Source: Progne subis subis | Taxonomy: Eukaryota > Chordata > Aves > Passeriformes > Hirundinidae | Length of the DNA: 64,000 nucleotides | Reading direction: 5' to 3' | NCBI GenBank assembly: GCA_022316685.1 | Contig: JAKJHU010001326.1 | Coordinates: forward strand, 16,977-80,976 | Shown here: in pieces, positions 59,883 through 64,000 of the stretch | Position numbering within the stretch: position 1 is the first letter of the stretch | Layout: each line of letters opens with the position of its first letter | Notes under the pieces: model-generated | Seen by the model: only the letters and a program-made list of their open reading frames with translations | What the model was told of the DNA's origin: nothing | Databases searched by the model: none | Translations under genes and position numbers: made by a program

Positions 59883-60810
59883 CATTCCAAGTCCGAACTT
59901 GACATCTTCATTTCCCGTGTTAGTCAACCTGACCTTGGCAGATAAGAAATGAAGCAAAAACCCTCGCACACCTTTGCTTTTATCCAGGTCTATGCACAAA
60001 GACGGACCTCCAAAACTATCAGGAGGACTGTAGGAAATCACTGGTTTCAGAAGCTGGCATGAAATCTTGTCCCTGCTGAGGCTTACTCACTACTGCTTTA
60101 AAAGACTAGCTGCCCACTAAAACTAGATTTTAATTATCCAGCACCTTTTTACTTTGTGCTGACAATTATACTGTTCAGTATTCAAAATCCTCTGGGTATT
60201 TGACATGATTTCATGAAAATCTAGCTGTATTTGCAGACCTATTTTGAAAACTCTCCGCACTGAAGCTCACCAGTACCTCTATAATCTTCCCCCCATTCTC
60301 ATTCCCCCTCTTACTGCAGTCAGCTTCTGCTATTTCTGTACTGCAGTAGCATTTGCTGACATTTCCGTGGGGATGTCATCCATTAGGTAGCACTACAGGC
60401 TTTGGTTAGCAAAACGTGGTACATCTTGAAGCAGTTAAATTCCTCATGCCATTTTGAAGTTAAAACTCTCTTTGATTTAAAAGCTGGACTCCTGGCTGGT
60501 AACTTGTCTGGAATAGTGGGTGGCAGGTCAGTGCAGTTTGAAATGGCTAGGGCAGAGAGGGAAACCATGAAAAATGGAACAATTACACTGCAGGTCAAGG
60601 TTTGTTATTGGGTGGCATGGTTTCAATTTGGCACCGAAGCATGGCAACAAGTCTACTAGGCATGATAATACGTTTTTGTTATCTGCCATTTGTAAGCAAT
60701 ATTTGAGGAGGGGGAAGGGGGAACATTTAGGAGTCCAGTACAGTTATCTTGAAGGCTTTGCCTATGATAGAGGCACTTTTTTCTTTATTTTCTTTTTTTC
60801 TTTTTCACCT

Positions 60811-60832
60811 CCCCGCCCCCCCCCCCCCCCCC
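60811..60832. repeat. Poly-C tract, 17 consecutive C
   Basis: CCCCG followed by about 17 C within a pyrimidine-only stretch that starts near 60778. It is prone to sequencing and assembly length error. Confidence 0.9.
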
Positions 60833-60942
60833 AGGAAACTATTGTTAACCTAAAGTTTGAAGTAAGAGCATCCACATGAAACTTTGAAAACTGTGAACTG
60901 TTTGCCAAGTTGTAGATCAAAGGTGCTTGAAAAGATTGATAA

Positions 60943-60959
60943 TTTTTTTTTTTTTTTTT
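60943..60959. repeat. Poly-T tract, about 17 nt
   Basis: Simple T-run next to AATAAAAGG. No retrogene was recognised. Confidence 0.85.
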
Positions 60960-62796
60960 AATAAAAGGTGCACATCTGGTCTGAGAATTGGTCTGCCAAG
61001 TTTCAGCCTAATGAACTTTGAAATCAACCTCCTACCAGCAGTTCTCTAAACCCAGATTTCTTATAGATTATCTGGACCATTTTTATAGCCAGGAGGTACT
61101 CATACAATGACCATGTTCTCTGCTGGCAACTAATTGACAGACTCCTGATACAGAGTTGTTTCAAGCGAACAAAATTGGTTTTAATTTGGCCCCCATCATT
61201 TATCAGCTGGCACATGAAGCCTGGATGTTAAAATTTATTGCATCAGAACAAGTTAAAAGAGCCCTAAGTCCAGCAGTGGAATGCACATCAACAACAAACT
61301 GTGCAGCACAGCTCTTCACATGTTTGGTTTTTTGGGTTTTTTTTGTTTTCTTTCCTCTTCCATTCCTTTTGCTTTATTGTGCCAACTCAAAGCTGGTTGG
61401 AAACCTAAAAGCTTTTGCTGAAGCTGGCATTTGTTGGAAACACCCCTTTGTTCTGCACTTTCCTGATTGCCAGATGGGAGGAACTCTTGACAGTTTAAAA
61501 GTAACAAAAGATCCTTGCTTTTGCTCAGCCCAGAGTCGTAGCCCACAGAGCCAGAAGCTCATGCAGAAAGAAGTATTTCCTGCCATAACTAAAATGAAAG
61601 CATATTTTTTCCCAAATGAACCCATTTAAAAAATCCTCAACCATTTGAATCTCCTCTTGAGACTAGATTTCATTACATATAGGACAAAAGGTTTGAAAAA
61701 CTGAAGGCAATATCTTTGCAAGCTGACCTTTGCAAAAGCCCAACCAGAAAGGGGACATTTGAGTTCACAAAATTTCCTTGTCCCCAGGCAGGTGAATATG
61801 TATATCTCCAATAATCCTTTTTTGTGGACCAGCAAAGCTCTCTTGTAAATACTTTGTCTCAAATCCACTTACCTGAACTCTGTCAAACTTCAGGAGAGAA
61901 GGTAATTAAGCCTCAGCACCATTTGTTTGGGTCCAGAAGAGTGATACCATGCACACAATCTCTGTTATTAAATTATTTTTCTTATTGCTTCTCCACCATT
62001 GTTAAGGCTAGAAATGTCTTCCTCATGGCTCATTAGATACAAAAACTCCAGATACTCTTAGCAAGTCGTATTTCTGAATTTACAGAAGTTAAAACCACCC
62101 TGGTTCAGCTTACAGACACTGCTCAGACAGACACTTATGACTCCACTGACTGTACTTTCCAGATTTTCACTGATTTTGAAGCACCTCTCAATCAAACCTC
62201 CGATGGATCCCAGGTGTGGATCTCTGTACCTGGAGACATCAGTACAAAGTGAGCCAAGAGATTCCCACATAATGTCACTGGCACAGTATCCCACAGTACG
62301 TGGTCCTTCTGTTTATCCTTTAGTTGATGGGCAGGATCCATCTCTGACTGATTCCTTGAACTTTTCCATCCTCAGGGCAACAGCACTGTAGTAGCTCTGT
62401 GATCTCTCAGAGTAGCTCTCTGAGATTTCCACCTTTTCCTCTGTTGGTAGACCTTTTGTCTTAGAATTAGAGCATCAGCAGTCACACAGAAAGATTGGGG
62501 ACTGAGATAACCCTGTGCTCTCTTAGAAGCACAGTGCATTGAGTTCATGCATTTTGTTTCTGCAAACTGTTAAGGGTTTTTAGATGCTGAGTATATGCAA
62601 GAAAGAAGCTGGGAAGAAGTGCTGTACAGGAAAATAAAGTAGAGCATCTTGGTGTGTGAAAGGCAAGCACAGTTTTGCATTTTACAGCCACAGCCTTTGC
62701 AAAGAGCTGAGTATCTAGGTGGGTAACAGATTTTCACACTGGTACTACGATTTATTCTGGCTAGAGACATCCTTCTTTTTGCAGTGTAGTCATTGC

Positions 62797-62826
62797 AAAA
62801 AAAACAAAAAACAAAAAACAAAAAAC
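62797..62826. repeat. (AAAAAAC)n short array
   Basis: Three to four units of an A-run ending in C, within 25 bp of a T26 tract. Confidence 0.85.
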
Positions 62827-62846
62827 ACCAGTGATACTGTTTCTGC

Positions 62847-62847
<1 letters not shown>

Positions 62848-62873
<26 letters not shown>
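62848..62873. repeat. Poly-T homopolymer, 26 nt
   Basis: Uninterrupted T-run close to the preceding A/C array. The two can pair as an A-T hairpin. Confidence 0.9.
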
Positions 62874-62879
<6 letters not shown>

Positions 62880-64000
62880 ACCCAAAAGGGGAAAGGAAGA
62901 TAAAAGGAGGGCTAGGAAAAGTTTCCAAAACCTGTTACGGCTATCCTGTCCTAATTACAGTAAAGAATTTATGGTAGTGATTTCCAGACTTCAAAAGGTT
63001 TCAGCTGAACTGATTCAATTAAACAGATACTGCAACTTAAGCCAATGACATGCTTGTACAAATCACTTTTTTTAATAGATTTTTTTTTTTTCTTTTCTGA
63101 AATGCTGTTGCCCTGACTGAGGATTTGAACACCCCAGTGCTAACATCCACATTTTAAAATTTTGTTCTCACACAACAATGCGACAGCAGCCTATGGTCAG
63201 AATAATTTAAGCCCTTTACTTCTCTCTCCAGACAGTTATTAAAATAAAAACATTTTGCTCCTTTTCTCAAAGTTGTGAAATTGTGTGGGTACCAAACGAC
63301 CAGACACATGTTGAAAAGGAAAAAAGAAAATTAAAAGTCCTTTGAAAGAGAGAGAATATAATATTGCTGCAGGCATGTCCAGCTGAGAAGAGCTAACCTG
63401 TTATTGTCAGACAGCAGCATTTCCTCCTTACTGGTGCTCCCTGTGCTGAATGGCAAACTCTGTACTTTGCTGTCACTTGGAATATTGCTAACTGTAAGAC
63501 GTTCCTGGGCTCACGTCAGTATAAAATCTTCCTTGTTCTAACAGATAGACAAGAATGGATTCCTTTCAACATCGCCCACTCAATACGAGTTTACACTTAG
63601 ATTACAGAGCTATGCCTGTAGATATTGCAACAAAAATCACAGGAGTCCGGAGGACCCTATATCTTTCTATGTATTGAAGAGTAAAACCTCCAGTGTCAGC
63701 TGAGTCTGCATCCCATTGTGCTCCCAGCTATACCAAATATCTGTGAAATTTCCTCAAAGAACTTACTGCTACCCAGCAGCTAAGAGAGGCATATCCTCTG
63801 TGGGCGCAGAATACAGAGAAATAGAGCAGTGGTAATCTGAAAATCTACCTACGTGATTTTTCTCAACATTATGAAAAAGAATGATAGCAAAGTGAGGGCT
63901 GGCCAGAGTGGTTATCATTTTTGGAAACAGTTATGAACAGCTGTAGGAAGCAGCAATAACATATTCAACAAGGGAAAACTGATCCTATCTTTCAAAGAAT

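Larger units (their letters stand above)
59535..59968 (+). mobile_element. ERV LTR, family A copy 3 (short U3 form), plus sense
   Basis: This is the best-preserved of the three related LTRs. It starts TGTTGGAATGCTAGGAGC and ends CCCTCGCA. A CTTCTTCTTG-rich block precedes a TATA box (TATAAAT, 59734-59740), and AATAAA lies at 59877-59882 with about 86 bp of U5 after it. Flanking hexamers CACTTT (59529-59534) and CACCTT (59969-59974) match at five of six positions, consistent with an ageing 6-bp duplication and a class II (ERVK-like) origin. It lacks the extra U3 segment found in the copy at 4850. No gag, pol or env sequence adjoins it. Confidence 0.82.
59975..64000. other. Unique non-coding DNA, no gene seen
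   Basis: The longest frame, 157 codons on plus at 61156-61629, has no recognisable domain. The DNA around 61130-61640 nevertheless looks slowly evolving and may be a conserved non-coding element. The rest is AT-rich with homopolymer tracts that are listed separately. Confidence 0.5.

Noticed and set aside
1..64000. CRISPR arrays, prokaryotic operons, tRNA or rRNA genes
   Set aside because: All direct repeats seen are microsatellites, minisatellites or dispersed transposons. The repeat content is avian and no RNA gene fold was recognised by eye.
1..64000. Intact retroviral gag, pol or env genes
   Set aside because: Only LTRs were recognised. The pol-like peptides are all CR1 reverse transcriptase, not retroviral.

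Overview
The window reads as non-coding euchromatin from a bird, most likely a songbird. CR1 LINE fragments end in the 8-bp ATTCTATG-type 3' tail, several endogenous-retrovirus LTRs resemble families I associate with passerines, and there are no Alu, L1 or other mammalian-type repeats. Bird is well supported. Passerine rests on remembered LTR similarity and is an inference. No host exon, complete gene, tRNA, rRNA or CRISPR array could be supported on either strand. Nearly all open frames are short chance frames, transposon remnants or frames running through simple repeats.

Layout. At 0-10 kb there is mostly unique AT-rich DNA with a (CATA)n array, an LTR on the minus strand (about 4.03-4.85 kb) and, abutting it, a second LTR of a different family (about 4.85-5.45 kb). 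At 10-12.4 kb there is a clean solo LTR flanked by CCTAG and a second copy of the 4.85-kb LTR family. At 18.7-23.9 kb there is an LTR with a clear AATAAA/U5 end, and an LTR-like block with two polyadenylation signals followed by a 33-bp minisatellite. At 26.2-34.8 kb is the densest mobile-element area: four CR1 fragments in mixed orientation plus a 1,007-bp solo LTR flanked by CCCAG. At 40.6-41.2 kb there are two long polypurine tracts. At 41.7-49 kb the DNA is mostly unique, with stretches that look like conserved non-coding sequence. At 49.6-60 kb there are (TAAAA)n and (GT)n arrays, a solo LTR with a 6-bp duplication, a short CR1 3' end, and the third copy of the 4.85-kb LTR family. At 60-64 kb the DNA is unique with C, T and AAAAAC tracts.

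How it fits together. There is no operon or pathway here. What is visible is a history of retroviral insertion followed by LTR-LTR recombination, leaving solo LTRs. Alongside these are 5'-truncated or internally deleted CR1 copies, microsatellite expansion, and possible cis-regulatory DNA for genes outside the window. I found no convincing previously undescribed system. The items most worth checking are CTCF-like motifs inside the 27.6-28.6-kb LTR, the paired polypurine tracts, the duplicated polyadenylation block at 23.4-23.6 kb, and the candidate conserved elements.
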